A stretch of 64,000 nucleotides of DNA from Gemmatimonadota bacterium. Its GTDB lineage: Bacteria; Gemmatimonadota; Gemmatimonadetes; Longimicrobiales; Gaopeijiaceae. The stretch is from NCBI GenBank assembly GCA_022823365.1, contig JAJDXG010000041.1, positions 41,268-105,267 on the forward strand, given 5' to 3'. The notes beneath the pieces were generated by a model. The model was not told where the DNA came from. It saw nothing but the letters and a program-made list of their open reading frames with translations, and ran no database searches. This document shows, in pieces, positions 26,335 to 35,211 of this stretch (its first letter is position 1; the number at the start of each line of letters is the position of its first letter). The translations under genes and the position numbers were made by a program.

Positions 26335-26582
26335 GAGATCGCAGCCGCATCGTCGGCAACCTGGAGGCCATCTACACCAGCGCCTTCAGCAAGGCCGAAC
26401 GCGAGAACGACCGCGCCGAGATGGACCGGCTCGACTTCGCCTTCCAGCGCGACCAGCTTTACCTGGAAACGCTGCTCGACATCCGCGACCTCCTCCTCCC
26501 CGAAGCCGAGGGCGCCGTCGACAAGGCCACGAGCCTGATCGACAAGGCGAAGGTCATCAGGAGGGCCGTCAAGCTGCGGTAG
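26331..26582 (+). CDS. Small conserved hypothetical protein
   Basis: An 83-aa helical, charged protein (NLEAIYTSAFSKAERENDRA, then RDQLYLETLLDIRDLL). Its ATG overlaps the hydrolase stop, so it is probably made with it. No domain or signal peptide is seen. Confidence 0.6.
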   Translation: MRDRSRIVGNLEAIYTSAFSKAERENDRAEMDRLDFAFQRDQLYLETLLDIRDLLLPEAEGAVDKATSLIDKAKVIRRAVKLR

Positions 26583-26593
26583 CGGCGGCCGCC

Positions 26594-27152
26594 TCAGCTC
26601 CCTCCGCGCCCTGCGGGCTTCGACATGTAGATGTCCGGCCGGCCCGGCCCGTTGGCGTCCGGCATGCACCCGGTGACCACGTAGCCCAGGCGGCGATAGA
26701 AGCGAAACGGGTGCCGGCCGCCCAGGTCCCGCAGTGCGGCGAGATGACGCGGGACATCCTCGTAAGAGGTCCACGCCGGCGAGCGAGGTCTGCCCGCCGT
26801 CATCATCGGTGCCGAGCGTGAACGTCAGCGCGCCCCGGCGCCGCGCCTCATCCTCGAAGGCGGCCACCAGCGCCCTTCCCACCCCGCGAAGCCGGTGCTC
26901 GCGCCGCACGACGAGCGGGTGAAGTTCCCACACCCGGCCCTCGTATTGCGGCAGACCGCCGATCCACCCCAGGAGGCGCGCCCCATCGAGGGCGGCGAAG
27001 GCAAAGCCCTGGCGAAGGACCTGCGACACCTCCTCCGTGGCGGCCTCCAGATCCGGCCACCCCCGCGGATGACCATCGAAGCCCTCAACCAGCAGCGCCG
27101 CCGCTTGCTGGCGCCCGGCGTCGGGCTGGCCGCCCAGCTCGGTGATCGTCAC
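26594..27152 (-). pseudogene. GNAT acetyltransferase, AAC(6')-like, split by a one-base frameshift
   Basis: The N-terminal part (MTITELGGQPDAGRQQAAAL to GGQTSLAGVDL) has the acetyl-CoA-binding motif VVRREHRLRGVGRALV. The C-terminal part (YEDVPRHLAALRDLGGRHPF, GYVVTGCMPDANGPGRPDIY) continues in another frame. Removing one A of the pair at 26764-26765 rejoins them into a ~185-aa protein with the GVDLYEDV segment expected for AAC(6')-type GNAT enzymes. Either the gene is recently broken or the base is a sequencing error; nothing else in it looks decayed. Confidence 0.75.
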
Positions 27153-27211
27153 ATCGCTCTCCCTGAGTGCAGCGGACGGCGCTCCGCCCCGGAGCAGGGG
27201 TCGCGCACCGG

Positions 27212-27220
27212 TATTATACT
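27212..27220 (+). promoter_or_regulatory. Possible -10 element upstream of the cobalamin adenosyltransferase
   Basis: TATTATACT offers two overlapping -10-like hexamers about 50 bases before ATG 27269. No -35 match is seen at 17 bases. Confidence 0.3.
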
Positions 27221-27268
27221 CTGCCCTGGATGCGGGTGGCGTCGTGCACGGACCTGCGATGGATGCGA

Positions 27269-27820
27269 ATGAAGATCTATACGAGACGAGGGGACGAGGG
27301 AGAAACCGGCCTGCTGGGGGGCGGGCGGGTGGCCAAGGACCATCCCCGCCTGCACGCGTACGGCACGGTGGACGAACTCAGCTCGTGCCTCGGACTCGCC
27401 CGCGGCCAGACCGGGGTTCCGGCCACCGCCGCCAGGCTGGTCCGGATCCAGCGCGATCTCTTCGCCATCGGCGCCTCGCTCGCGCGTCCGCCGGCTGAGG
27501 AGGGACGCAAGCGGCCACCGGTGCCCGAGGTGCCGGTCGAGCGGGTGGGCGAGATGGAGGCATGGATGGACGAAGCGGACGCCGAATTGCCCCCGCTGCG
27601 CAACTTCATCCTGCCGGGCGGTGCGCCGGCCGCCGCGACGCTGCATCTGGCCCGCTCCGTGTGTCGCCGGGCGGAGCGCGTCATCGTGTCGCTCGCGGCG
27701 CGCGAAGAGGTCGACGAAGGCATCCTCCGATACCTCAACCGGCTGTCGGACCTGCTCTTCGTGCTGGCCCGGGTCGAGAACCACGCCGCGGGAACCGCCG
27801 ACCAGGCCTGGGAGAAGTGA
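27269..27820 (+). CDS. Cob(I)alamin adenosyltransferase, PduO type
   Basis: Transfers the adenosyl group of ATP to cob(I)alamin to form coenzyme B12. The 183-aa protein begins MKIYTRRGDEGETGLLGGGR, the ATP-binding signature. HAYGTVDELSSCLGLA and the C-terminal CRRAERVIVSL and LNRLSDLLFVLAR segments follow. ATG 27269 is the family-typical start; another ATG lies two codons upstream. No cobalamin biosynthesis or B12-dependent mutase gene is adjacent. Confidence 0.92.
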   Translation: MKIYTRRGDEGETGLLGGGRVAKDHPRLHAYGTVDELSSCLGLARGQTGVPATAARLVRIQRDLFAIGASLARPPAEEGRKRPPVPEVPVERVGEMEAWMDEADAELPPLRNFILPGGAPAAATLHLARSVCRRAERVIVSLAAREEVDEGILRYLNRLSDLLFVLARVENHAAGTADQAWEK

Positions 27821-28015
27821 GCCGCCTCGCCGGCGAGGTTACAAGGAGCCGCAGGACGCGAGCCCGGCCCGTCCGGGGGCCGTGGTCCTTGCAACGGCTA
27901 TTGGCTTCCTGCATCATTCAGCGCGGTATGGAACCGGAGTAACGCTCGGTGGGCCCGCGGTGCGCACGTCGGCAATGCGCCATGCCCCGGGACACTTCGA
28001 GTCTCAGGAGGGACC

Positions 28016-28249
28016 ATGACATACATCATCACGGAGCCGTGCATCGGGACCAAGGACGCGAGTTGCGTCGAGGTCTGCCCGGTGGACTGCATCTATGAAA
28101 CCGAGGATCAGTACCTCATCCACCCGGATGAATGCATCGACTGCGGCGCGTGCGAGCCGGAGTGTCCCGTGCAGGCCATCTTCCCGGACACGGATGTCCC
28201 CGACGAGTGGGCGAACTACATCGAGAAGAACAAGGACCACTTCGGCTGA
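28016..28249 (+). CDS. fdxA: 7Fe ferredoxin ([3Fe-4S][4Fe-4S])
   Basis: A 77-aa ferredoxin. Cysteines at 9, 17, 21, 25, 40, 43, 46 and 50 follow the FdxA spacing. The first cluster region has a seven-residue gap between Cys9 and Cys17, as in 3Fe clusters. The second motif is [11 protein letters not shown]. It is a low-potential electron carrier in the cytoplasm. AGGAGGG lies just upstream of the ATG. It stands alone. Confidence 0.93.
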   Translation: MTYIITEPCIGTKDASCVEVCPVDCIYETEDQYLIHPDECIDCGACEPECPVQAIFPDTDVPDEWANYIEKNKDHFG

Positions 28250-28342
28250 TCCGCGGCGGAACGGCCGGTCTTTGGCTGAGGGTCACCCCTTCCCGGCAGG
28301 TGCCCGAGCGGGTCGCGCCGGGGAATCGGGGCGTCAGATAAT

Positions 28343-28546
28343 CTAGATGCCCAGTTCCCGCAACTGCTCCGGGGTGAGCGCTCGCCTGTAGGCGTCCCGA
28401 GCCCGCGTGCGGTGGCGGGACCGGGTGCCGACGAGGATGAGGGTAGCCACCGCAGCGGCTCCCAGCAGGCCAACGGTAAAGGCTCGGATGATCCCCTCCC
28501 CATTTTGCAGATCCCTGATTCCAACCAGCCTTCGCCGCCCCTTCAT
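28343..28546 (-). CDS. Small single-TM hypothetical protein
   Basis: 67 aa with one TM helix (about residues 20-40, IIRAFTVGLLGAAAVATLIL) followed by a basic stretch (RSRHRTRARDAYRR). Only weak ribosome-binding signal. Supported by the membrane-protein character and the lack of any competing gene. Confidence 0.4.
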   Translation of the reverse strand: MKGRRRLVGIRDLQNGEGIIRAFTVGLLGAAAVATLILVGTRSRHRTRARDAYRRALTPEQLRELGI

Positions 28547-28734
28547 AGCATGAACCGTGCCTCGCGCAATTCGGGCGCAAAACCATCCCTGAGGGCGGCA
28601 ATCTCCCCACTTCGGGCGCGTCTGCCCGAATCATGGCGGATGCGTGCAATCGGAAAACCGGCAACGACCTTTCCGGAGCCACTGAAAACTGATGCCCTTC
28701 CGGGTCACGGCCCACCCCTCGGCGGGATTCCGCG

Positions 28735-29910
28735 ATGACCCCGCGGGAGGGCGCCGAGGGCCGCGCGAGGGAGGGCGACGCGCTCGCGCTGGCGCGCCTT
28801 CTGGTGGCCGTGCCGTCCGTCAATCCGCGCATCGAGGCCGCCGGCGGCGGAGAAGCGGAGATCGCCGCCTGCGCGGCCGGGTTGCTCGAAGGCTGGGGAT
28901 TCGACGTATCGCTGACGGAGCCCGAGCCGGGCCGCCCCAACGTGGTCGGACGCACGGGCGATGGGCCGCGGAGCCTGATGTTCAACGGTCACCTGGACAC
29001 GGTCGGTGTCGAGGGGATGACCATCGATCCGTTCGGCGCGCAGGTTCGGGACGGACGCCTGTGGGGGCGCGGGTCGTGCGACATGAAGGGCGGGGTGGCG
29101 GCCCTCCTGAGCGCCGCGGCCGCCCTGGCGCGCCAAGGTCCGCCTGGTGAACTCATCGTCGCGCTGACCGCCGACGAGGAGCACGCGAGCACCGGCATGG
29201 CGGGACTCACCGATGCCGGCGTGGGCGCCGACGCCGCCGTGGTGTGCGAGCCCACCGGGCTCGCGGTCATGCCGGCCCACAAGGGATTCGTGTGGGTCGA
29301 GGCCGCCTTCGCGGGACGCGCCGCGCACGGTTCCCGGCCCGACCAGGGGGTGGACGCGATTCTGCACGCCGCCGAGTTCCTCGTCGCCATGGCCGAGTAC
29401 GAGCAGAGCCTGTTCGAGCGGGCGCCGCATCCCCTGCTGGGCTGGGGGTCGATTCACGCGGGGACCATCTCCGGGGGGGCCGCCCCGTCGGTCTATCCGG
29501 AGCACTGCGAGGTCGTGGTGGAGCGGCGGACCCTTCCCCACGAGTCGCCCGAGACCGTCATGCAGGAGCTTGCGGCCGTGGTGGCGGGGCTCGGAGAGGA
29601 GGCGCGGTCCGGCGCCGCGCTGCGCATGACGCTCGAGCGTCCGGGCACCGAGGTGCCGGAGGCGTCACCCCTGGTGCAGGGCCTGCTCGGGGCGATCGCC
29701 TCCAGCGGACGGGATCCGACCATCGAGGGCATGACCGCCTGGGTCGACGCCGCCTTCCTGAACCGGTCCGGGACTCCGGCCGTATGTTTCGGTCCGGGGT
29801 CGATCGCGCAGGCACACTCCGCCGACGAGTGGATCGCGGTCGACGAGATCGAGGCCTGCGCGCGCATCCTGGAGGATTTCGGCCGGGAGTTTCTGTTCAG
29901 AGGAAGGTAG
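28735..29910 (+). CDS. M20-family metallopeptidase / deacylase
   Basis: A 391-aa zinc hydrolase of the ArgE/DapE/CPG2 group. Metal and catalytic motifs: MFNGHLDTVG, GRGSCDMKGGVAAL, LTADEEHASTG with the general-base Glu pair, and VCEPTGLAV. The dimerisation lid domain (PAHKGFVWVEAAFAGRAAHG) is present. The late His is in AQAHSADEW. Substrate is not predictable: N-acyl amino acid or dipeptide are typical. It ends directly before the LiaF-like gene and near arginase, so amino-acid turnover is plausible. Confidence 0.88.
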   Translation: MTPREGAEGRAREGDALALARLLVAVPSVNPRIEAAGGGEAEIAACAAGLLEGWGFDVSLTEPEPGRPNVVGRTGDGPRSLMFNGHLDTVGVEGMTIDPFGAQVRDGRLWGRGSCDMKGGVAALLSAAAALARQGPPGELIVALTADEEHASTGMAGLTDAGVGADAAVVCEPTGLAVMPAHKGFVWVEAAFAGRAAHGSRPDQGVDAILHAAEFLVAMAEYEQSLFERAPHPLLGWGSIHAGTISGGAAPSVYPEHCEVVVERRTLPHESPETVMQELAAVVAGLGEEARSGAALRMTLERPGTEVPEASPLVQGLLGAIASSGRDPTIEGMTAWVDAAFLNRSGTPAVCFGPGSIAQAHSADEWIAVDEIEACARILEDFGREFLFRGR

Positions 29911-30624
29911 ATGAAGAACGATCCGCAGGCAGGCGGCACCGGGCTGGACAAGGTGCGTCAGGCCACCATCGACCGGTTGTGCGAGCGGTTCGCGGAGGAT
30001 CGCCTGTCCATGCCCGACTTCGAGCGCCGCCTGGATCTCGCGCACCGGGCGACCACGACCCGTCAGCTCGCGGCGCTGGTGGCCGGTTTCCCTCCCGCGG
30101 CGCAGCAGCCGGCCGGCGGCAGCCCCGCCCCGGCGACTGCCGCACACCCGAACCTCCCAGCGACGGTGGTGTCCCCGGAGAGGGTGCCGGCCCGGCAGTT
30201 CATGGCGGGTGTCCTTGGAGCGAGCACGCGGGCCGGGGCGTGGATCGCGCCCCGCGAGATTTACGCGCTCGCGCTGATGGGGGGCGTGGAGCTCGATTTC
30301 CGGGAAGCCGGCTTCGGCCCGGGCGTGACCGAGGTCACCGTCTTCGCCCTCTGGGGTGGCGTGGACATCATCGTTCCTCCGGGTCTCCAGGTTGAGTGCA
30401 GCGGCGCGGGCATCATGGGAGCGTTCGAACGGACGCCCGACGAGCTCGCGGATGCGTCCGTGGCTTCCTCGGATCCGGGATCTCCCGTGTTGCGGGTCAA
30501 CGGGGTGGCCCTGATGGGTGGCGTTGACGTGAGCACGCGGCTGCCGGGTGAGAGGGAGAAGGACGCGGCCCGCCGCCGAAAGCTGGCGCGGAAGGCGCGC
30601 CGCAAGGAGCTCCGCGGATGGTGA
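29911..30624 (+). CDS. DUF1707 / LiaF-like protein
   Basis: A 237-aa protein starting at the base after the M20 stop. Residues 15-65 match the DUF1707 pattern of a short SHOCT-like segment (RLCERFAEDRLSMPDFERRL). The C-terminal part has the LiaF-like beta repeat (ALMGGVELDFREAGFGPGVT, ALWGGVDIIVPPGLQVEC, ALMGGVDVSTRLPG). Such proteins occur near envelope-stress systems. No TM helix is evident, so it may be cytoplasmic. Confidence 0.75.
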   Translation: MKNDPQAGGTGLDKVRQATIDRLCERFAEDRLSMPDFERRLDLAHRATTTRQLAALVAGFPPAAQQPAGGSPAPATAAHPNLPATVVSPERVPARQFMAGVLGASTRAGAWIAPREIYALALMGGVELDFREAGFGPGVTEVTVFALWGGVDIIVPPGLQVECSGAGIMGAFERTPDELADASVASSDPGSPVLRVNGVALMGGVDVSTRLPGEREKDAARRRKLARKARRKELRGW

Positions 30625-31529
30625 GGGAACTGGCGCTGGTGTCGGTGCAGATGGATCTCGGCGCCGGGCGGCGCGGCGTGGACATGGGACCGTCCGCGAT
30701 GCGCATCGCGGGCCTCCGGGACGCGTTGGAGCGACTCGGCTATCGTGTCCGCGAGATGGGAACGGTGGTGGCGACCGATCCCGAGCGCACCGAGCAGCGG
30801 GATCTGCAGGCGCGCTACCTGCCCGAAGTCGAATCCGTGTGCCGCCGCGCCCGCGACATGGTCGAGGACGCGCTGGTCCGGGGATGGATGCCGCTCGTGC
30901 TGGGCGGCGACCACAGCATCGCCATCGGGTCCGTGGCCGGCGTCAGCCGCTTCTACGCGCGCAGCCGGGAGAGAATCGGCCTCATCTGGGTGGATGCGCA
31001 CTCTGACATGAACACGCCCGAGTCCAGCCCGTCCGGCAACGTGCACGGGATGCCGCTCGCGGTGCTGACCGGCCACGGGCCGCAGGTGTTGAGATCGCTG
31101 GCGGACCGGCACCCGGCGGTGCGACCGGAGAACGTGAGCATGATCGGCGTGCGCGAGATCGACCGGGCCGAACGGGAGGTGGTCAGGTCATCCGGCGTGC
31201 GCGTGTTCACCATGTCGGAGGTCGACGAGCGCGGCATCGCCTCCTGCGTGGACGAGGCGATCGCCAGGGCGAGCGCCGGCACCGCGGGGTTCCACCTCTC
31301 CTACGACCTGGACAGCCTCGATCCCATGATCGCACCGGGGGTCGGCACGCCCGTGGCCGGTGGGCTGACCTTCCGCGAAGGACACCTGATCTGCGAAAAG
31401 GTGGCGCGGTCGGCAAGGCTCGTCGGCCTGGAAATGGTGGAGCTCAACCCCGTCCTGGACGCCCGCAACCGCACCGCCCGGATGGCGGTGGGGCTGATCG
31501 CCTCCGCGCTTGGGCAGACGATCCTCTGA
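30618..31529 (+). CDS. rocF: Arginase
   Basis: Hydrolyses arginine to ornithine and urea with a dinuclear manganese site. The 303-aa protein has the family ligands in LGGDHSIAIG, WVDAHSDMNTPESSPSGNVH and HLSYDLDSLDP, and the late EMVELNPVLD. Overlaps the preceding gene by seven bases. No ornithine aminotransferase or urease gene is in the window. Confidence 0.93.
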   Translation: MVRELALVSVQMDLGAGRRGVDMGPSAMRIAGLRDALERLGYRVREMGTVVATDPERTEQRDLQARYLPEVESVCRRARDMVEDALVRGWMPLVLGGDHSIAIGSVAGVSRFYARSRERIGLIWVDAHSDMNTPESSPSGNVHGMPLAVLTGHGPQVLRSLADRHPAVRPENVSMIGVREIDRAEREVVRSSGVRVFTMSEVDERGIASCVDEAIARASAGTAGFHLSYDLDSLDPMIAPGVGTPVAGGLTFREGHLICEKVARSARLVGLEMVELNPVLDARNRTARMAVGLIASALGQTIL

Positions 31530-31600
31530 GGGGTGGCCGGGCCGTTGGCCTGGCGATGGCGCGCTACGCTACACCCGCGCGCAGTGCCGGCCCGCCCGAC

Positions 31601-32020
31601 CTACGCGCAGTGCTCGTCGAAGGCGCTGCCCAGGTCGGCGGCGATCTGGTAGGCCGAATGCCCCTCGATCTGGTGGCGTTCCATCATGTACACGAGCTCG
31701 CCGTCCTTGAACAGCGCGACCGAGGGCGACGACGGCGGGTAGCCGGCGATGAACTCGCGGGCCTTGGCCGTGGCGTCCATGTCCTGACCGGCGAAAACAG
31801 TGGTCAGGATCTCGGGGCGGTTCTGGTTCTCCAGCGCCAGGGCGACGCCGGGACGCATGGCGCCGGCGGCACAACCGCAGATCGAGTTGACCACCAGCAG
31901 CAGCGGGCGGTCCTCACCGTCCACGACCGCCTCCACCTGGTCGGGCGTGCGCAGTTCCTGAAAGCCCAGGCGGACGAGTTCCGCGCGCATGGGGGCGACA
32001 ATCATCTCCGGGTATGGCAT
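31601..32020 (-). CDS. Bacilliredoxin (BrxA/BrxB family)
   Basis: A 139-aa thioredoxin-fold protein with the CGC active site (Cys48, Cys50) in VVNSICGCAAGAMRP and the family segments GYPPSSPSVALFKDG and MMERHQIEGHSA. Family members remove bacillithiol from S-bacillithiolated proteins. Bacillithiol synthesis genes are not in this window. It diverges from the molybdenum hydroxylase operon. Confidence 0.9.
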   Translation of the reverse strand: MPYPEMIVAPMRAELVRLGFQELRTPDQVEAVVDGEDRPLLLVVNSICGCAAGAMRPGVALALENQNRPEILTTVFAGQDMDATAKAREFIAGYPPSSPSVALFKDGELVYMMERHQIEGHSAYQIAADLGSAFDEHCA

Positions 32021-32152
32021 CGGGAAATCACTCCGCTCGCGGGGGACGACAGGGAACGGGATGCGCAGCCGACGATGGTGCCTAACCGGATCGCCGTTTC
32101 GGACATCCCGCTGGGCGCAAGGTAACGAGGGGAGAACTGTCGCCTCAAGTCC

Positions 32153-32161
32153 TGGTATTAT
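32153..32161 (+). promoter_or_regulatory. Probable extended -10 promoter of the molybdenum hydroxylase operon
   Basis: TGGTATTAT gives TATTAT preceded by a TGn extended -10, 45 bases before the first gene. There is no -35 match, which is normal for extended -10 promoters. Confidence 0.5.
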
Positions 32162-32206
32162 TGGTTTCGGGGAATCTCACTCGAAGCGGGAGGCTGCCGC
32201 GCTCGC

Positions 32207-32716
32207 ATGGTGAAGGCCACGACCTGCATCGTCCATCTGCGCGTCAACGGAGACGACTACGCGCCGGGCGTGCCCTCGCACTACACGCTGCTGGAGACGC
32301 TCCGGTACGCCATCGGGCTCACCGGCTCTAAGCAGGGCTGCGACAAGGGCGATTGCGGGGCGTGCACGGTCATCCTCGATGGCGAGCCGCATCTGTCGTG
32401 CATCACCCCTGTGCTGGCGGCGGAGGGCCGCGAGATTCGCACCGTCGAAGGGCTGGCCGGCGCGGGACGGCCGCACCCGCTGCAGGACGCCTTCGACCTG
32501 AACGGGGCGGCGCAGTGCGGTTTCTGCACGCCCGGCATCCTGTGCTCGGCGGTCGCCCTCCTGGAGCGCAACGATAACCCGAGCCGGACGGACATCCGGG
32601 AGGCGCTCGCCGGCAACCTCTGCCGCTGCACCGGCTACACCAAGATCTACGACGCCGTCGAGTCGGCGGCCGCGGTGTTGCGCGGGCAGGACGGTGGAAC
32701 GGAGAATGGCGAATGA
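32207..32716 (+). CDS. Molybdenum hydroxylase, [2Fe-2S] subunit (HcrC-like)
   Basis: A 169-aa iron-sulfur subunit of the xanthine oxidase family. The plant-ferredoxin cluster uses Cys45, Cys50, Cys53 and Cys65 (GCDKGDCGACTVILDG). The second, helical cluster uses Cys104, Cys107, Cys139 and Cys141 (QCGFCTPG, NLCRCTGY). Passes electrons between the Mo cofactor and the flavin. Its stop overlaps the large subunit's ATG. Confidence 0.9.
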   Translation: MVKATTCIVHLRVNGDDYAPGVPSHYTLLETLRYAIGLTGSKQGCDKGDCGACTVILDGEPHLSCITPVLAAEGREIRTVEGLAGAGRPHPLQDAFDLNGAAQCGFCTPGILCSAVALLERNDNPSRTDIREALAGNLCRCTGYTKIYDAVESAAAVLRGQDGGTENGE

Positions 32717-35211
32717 GCGATACTCCGCGGCGTGACCCGGCCCTGGGAGATCTTCCGCTGTGGGCCGATTCGGGCGACGGGTCCCGGCCGGATTCCGGGG
32801 CGGGGTCGGGCTTCACGCTCATAGGCAGGCCCCAGCGCAAGGTGGACGGGCTGGCCAAGGCCACGGGCAAGGCCGCGTACACCGACGACATCGCGCTCCC
32901 GGGCATGCTGCACGCGAAGATCCTCCGCAGCCCGCACCCCCACGCCCGCATCCTCTCCATCGACACCACCCGGGCGCTCGCGCTCGAGGGCGTGCACGCG
33001 GTCGTCACGGGACGCGACATGCCGGTCCGCTACGGCATCATTCCCTGGACGCCCGACGAGTACCCGCTGTGCGTGGAGCGGGTGCGCTACATAGGCGACG
33101 GGGTGGCGGCGGTGGCGGCGGTGGACGAGGACACCGCCATCCGGGCGCTCGCGCTCATCCGCGTCGAGTACGAGGAGCTGCCCGCCTGTCTGGATCCCGC
33201 GGAGGCGCTGGCGGCGGACGGGAGCGACGAGCGTCCCTTCATCCACGAGCCGCGCCGGGAGGGGCGGAACGGCAACGTCACCAAGCGGGTGCAGCTCAGC
33301 TTCGGCGAGGTGGACGAGCGCATGGCGGGCGCGGAGGTGGTGGTGGAGGGCGAGTACTTCTTCGAGGGCACCACCCACACGCCCATCGAACCGCACTGCG
33401 CCATCGGCCGCTACGACGAGAACGGGCGCCTGACGGTGTGGTCGGCGACCCAGGTGCCGCACTACCTGCACCGCGAGCTGGCCTCGGTGCTGGGGCTGGA
33501 CCCGGCGACCATACGGGTCGTGCAGCCGCCCGTGGGCGGGGCCTTCGGCGGCAAGTCCGAGCCCTTCGACCTGGAGTTCTGCGTCGCCCGCCTGTCCATG
33601 GCGACAGGGCGCCCGGTCAAGATCCTGTACACCCGCGAAGAGGTGTTCTACGCCCACCGCGGGCGGCATCCCTTCCACATGAAGTACCGCACCGCCGCCG
33701 ACGAGCAGGGCCGGCTGCAGGCAGTGGACGCCGAGGTCTTGCTGGACGGGGGCGCCTACGCGTCCTTCGGGCTCGTGACCACGTATTACGCGGGCCAGTT
33801 GCTCACCGCCCCCTACACGATGCCCTCGTATCGCTTCGATTCCACGCGCGTCTACACCAACAAGCCCGCCTGCGGCCCGAAACGCGGCCACGGCTCGGTG
33901 CAGCCGCGCTTCGCCTTCGAGGTGCAGCTGGACAAACTCGCCGAGAAGCTGGGGATGGACCCGATCGAGCTCCGGCGCGTCAACTTCATGGGCGGCAACA
34001 CGCGCACGGTGAACGAGCTGCGCGTCACCTCCAACGGCTTCCTGGAGTGCCTGGATGCCGTGGAGAAGGCCAGCGGATGGCGGGAGCGTCATCGGCGGCT
34101 GCCCCCCGGGCGGGGACTCGGGGTAGCCGGGTCCTGCTACATCTCCGGGACCAACTACCCGGTCTATCCCAACGAGATGCCGCAGTCGGCCATCCAGTTG
34201 CAGGTGGACCGGTCGGGGCGGGTGGCAGTGCTCAGCGGAGCGTCGGAGATCGGCCAGGGGTGCGATTCCATGGTGGCCTACATCACCGCCGAGGAACTGG
34301 GCGTGCCGCTCGAGTACGTGCGCGTGCTGGCCGGCGACACCGACTTCACCCCGGTGGACCTGGGCGCCTATTCGTCGCGCATCACCTTCATGCTCGGCAA
34401 CGCCTGCATAGATGCCGCCCGCAAGCTGCGCAGGAAGGTACAGGAGGCTGTTGCGGAGGACTGGGAATGCCGGCCGCGCCAGGTTCAACTGGCGGGAGGA
34501 TGGGCGTATTACGCGCCTGACACCGGGCGCCGGATGCGCATCGCCCGGGCGTTCAACCTGGCCGAGGCGCGCCATGGCACGCTGGGAGCCACCGGCTGGT
34601 ACAACACCCCGCGCGACAACCACGGCGACTACCGGGGCGGGACCATCGGCGCCTCGCCCGCGTACTCCTTCACGGCCCACGTGGCCGAGGTCGACGTGGA
34701 TGTCGAGACCGGAGTCGTGGACGTGGTCCGGATCTGGGTCGCGCACGACTGCGGGCGCGCCCTGAACCCGCTGCTGGTGGAGGGCCAGATGGAGGGGTCC
34801 GTCTACATGGGCTTCGCCGAGGCGCTCATGGAGGAGCAGATCTTCAAGTCCGCCGACCAGGGGCGCGCGGGGCTCCACAACGCACCCTCGCTTCTCGACT
34901 ACCGCATCCCCACCAGCCTGGACACGCCGGAAATCGAATCGCTGATCGTCGAGTCGATCGACCCGGAGGGCCCCTACGGCGCCAAGGAAGCGGGAGAGGG
35001 TCCGCTCCACTCCTCGATTCCGGCGATTGCCAACGCCATCCACGACGCCACGGGAGTTCGCATGGACCGTCTGCCCTTCTCCGCCCCGAACGTGTGGAGG
35101 GCCATCCAGGAGGCCGGAGGACCGAAGGCGCTGGCGCCGCCGCGGCGACGGGCCGCGCCGCCGCCGGAGCCCGCGAGGGTCGACAGGACGACGGTGGGGG
35201 TGGGCCCATGA
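32713..35211 (+). CDS. Molybdenum hydroxylase, molybdopterin subunit (HcrA-like)
   Basis: An 832-aa catalytic subunit. Family motifs: RKVDGLAKATGKAAYTDDI at the N-terminus, PPVGGAFGGKSEPFD, the MoCo-contact GASEIGQGCDS, and the catalytic Glu in GAKEAGEGPLHSS near the C-terminus. The flavin subunit downstream points to the 4-hydroxybenzoyl-CoA reductase group rather than to xanthine dehydrogenase, but the substrate cannot be read from this subunit alone. It is cytoplasmic with no Tat signal. Confidence 0.88.
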   Translation: MSDTPRRDPALGDLPLWADSGDGSRPDSGAGSGFTLIGRPQRKVDGLAKATGKAAYTDDIALPGMLHAKILRSPHPHARILSIDTTRALALEGVHAVVTGRDMPVRYGIIPWTPDEYPLCVERVRYIGDGVAAVAAVDEDTAIRALALIRVEYEELPACLDPAEALAADGSDERPFIHEPRREGRNGNVTKRVQLSFGEVDERMAGAEVVVEGEYFFEGTTHTPIEPHCAIGRYDENGRLTVWSATQVPHYLHRELASVLGLDPATIRVVQPPVGGAFGGKSEPFDLEFCVARLSMATGRPVKILYTREEVFYAHRGRHPFHMKYRTAADEQGRLQAVDAEVLLDGGAYASFGLVTTYYAGQLLTAPYTMPSYRFDSTRVYTNKPACGPKRGHGSVQPRFAFEVQLDKLAEKLGMDPIELRRVNFMGGNTRTVNELRVTSNGFLECLDAVEKASGWRERHRRLPPGRGLGVAGSCYISGTNYPVYPNEMPQSAIQLQVDRSGRVAVLSGASEIGQGCDSMVAYITAEELGVPLEYVRVLAGDTDFTPVDLGAYSSRITFMLGNACIDAARKLRRKVQEAVAEDWECRPRQVQLAGGWAYYAPDTGRRMRIARAFNLAEARHGTLGATGWYNTPRDNHGDYRGGTIGASPAYSFTAHVAEVDVDVETGVVDVVRIWVAHDCGRALNPLLVEGQMEGSVYMGFAEALMEEQIFKSADQGRAGLHNAPSLLDYRIPTSLDTPEIESLIVESIDPEGPYGAKEAGEGPLHSSIPAIANAIHDATGVRMDRLPFSAPNVWRAIQEAGGPKALAPPRRRAAPPPEPARVDRTTVGVGP

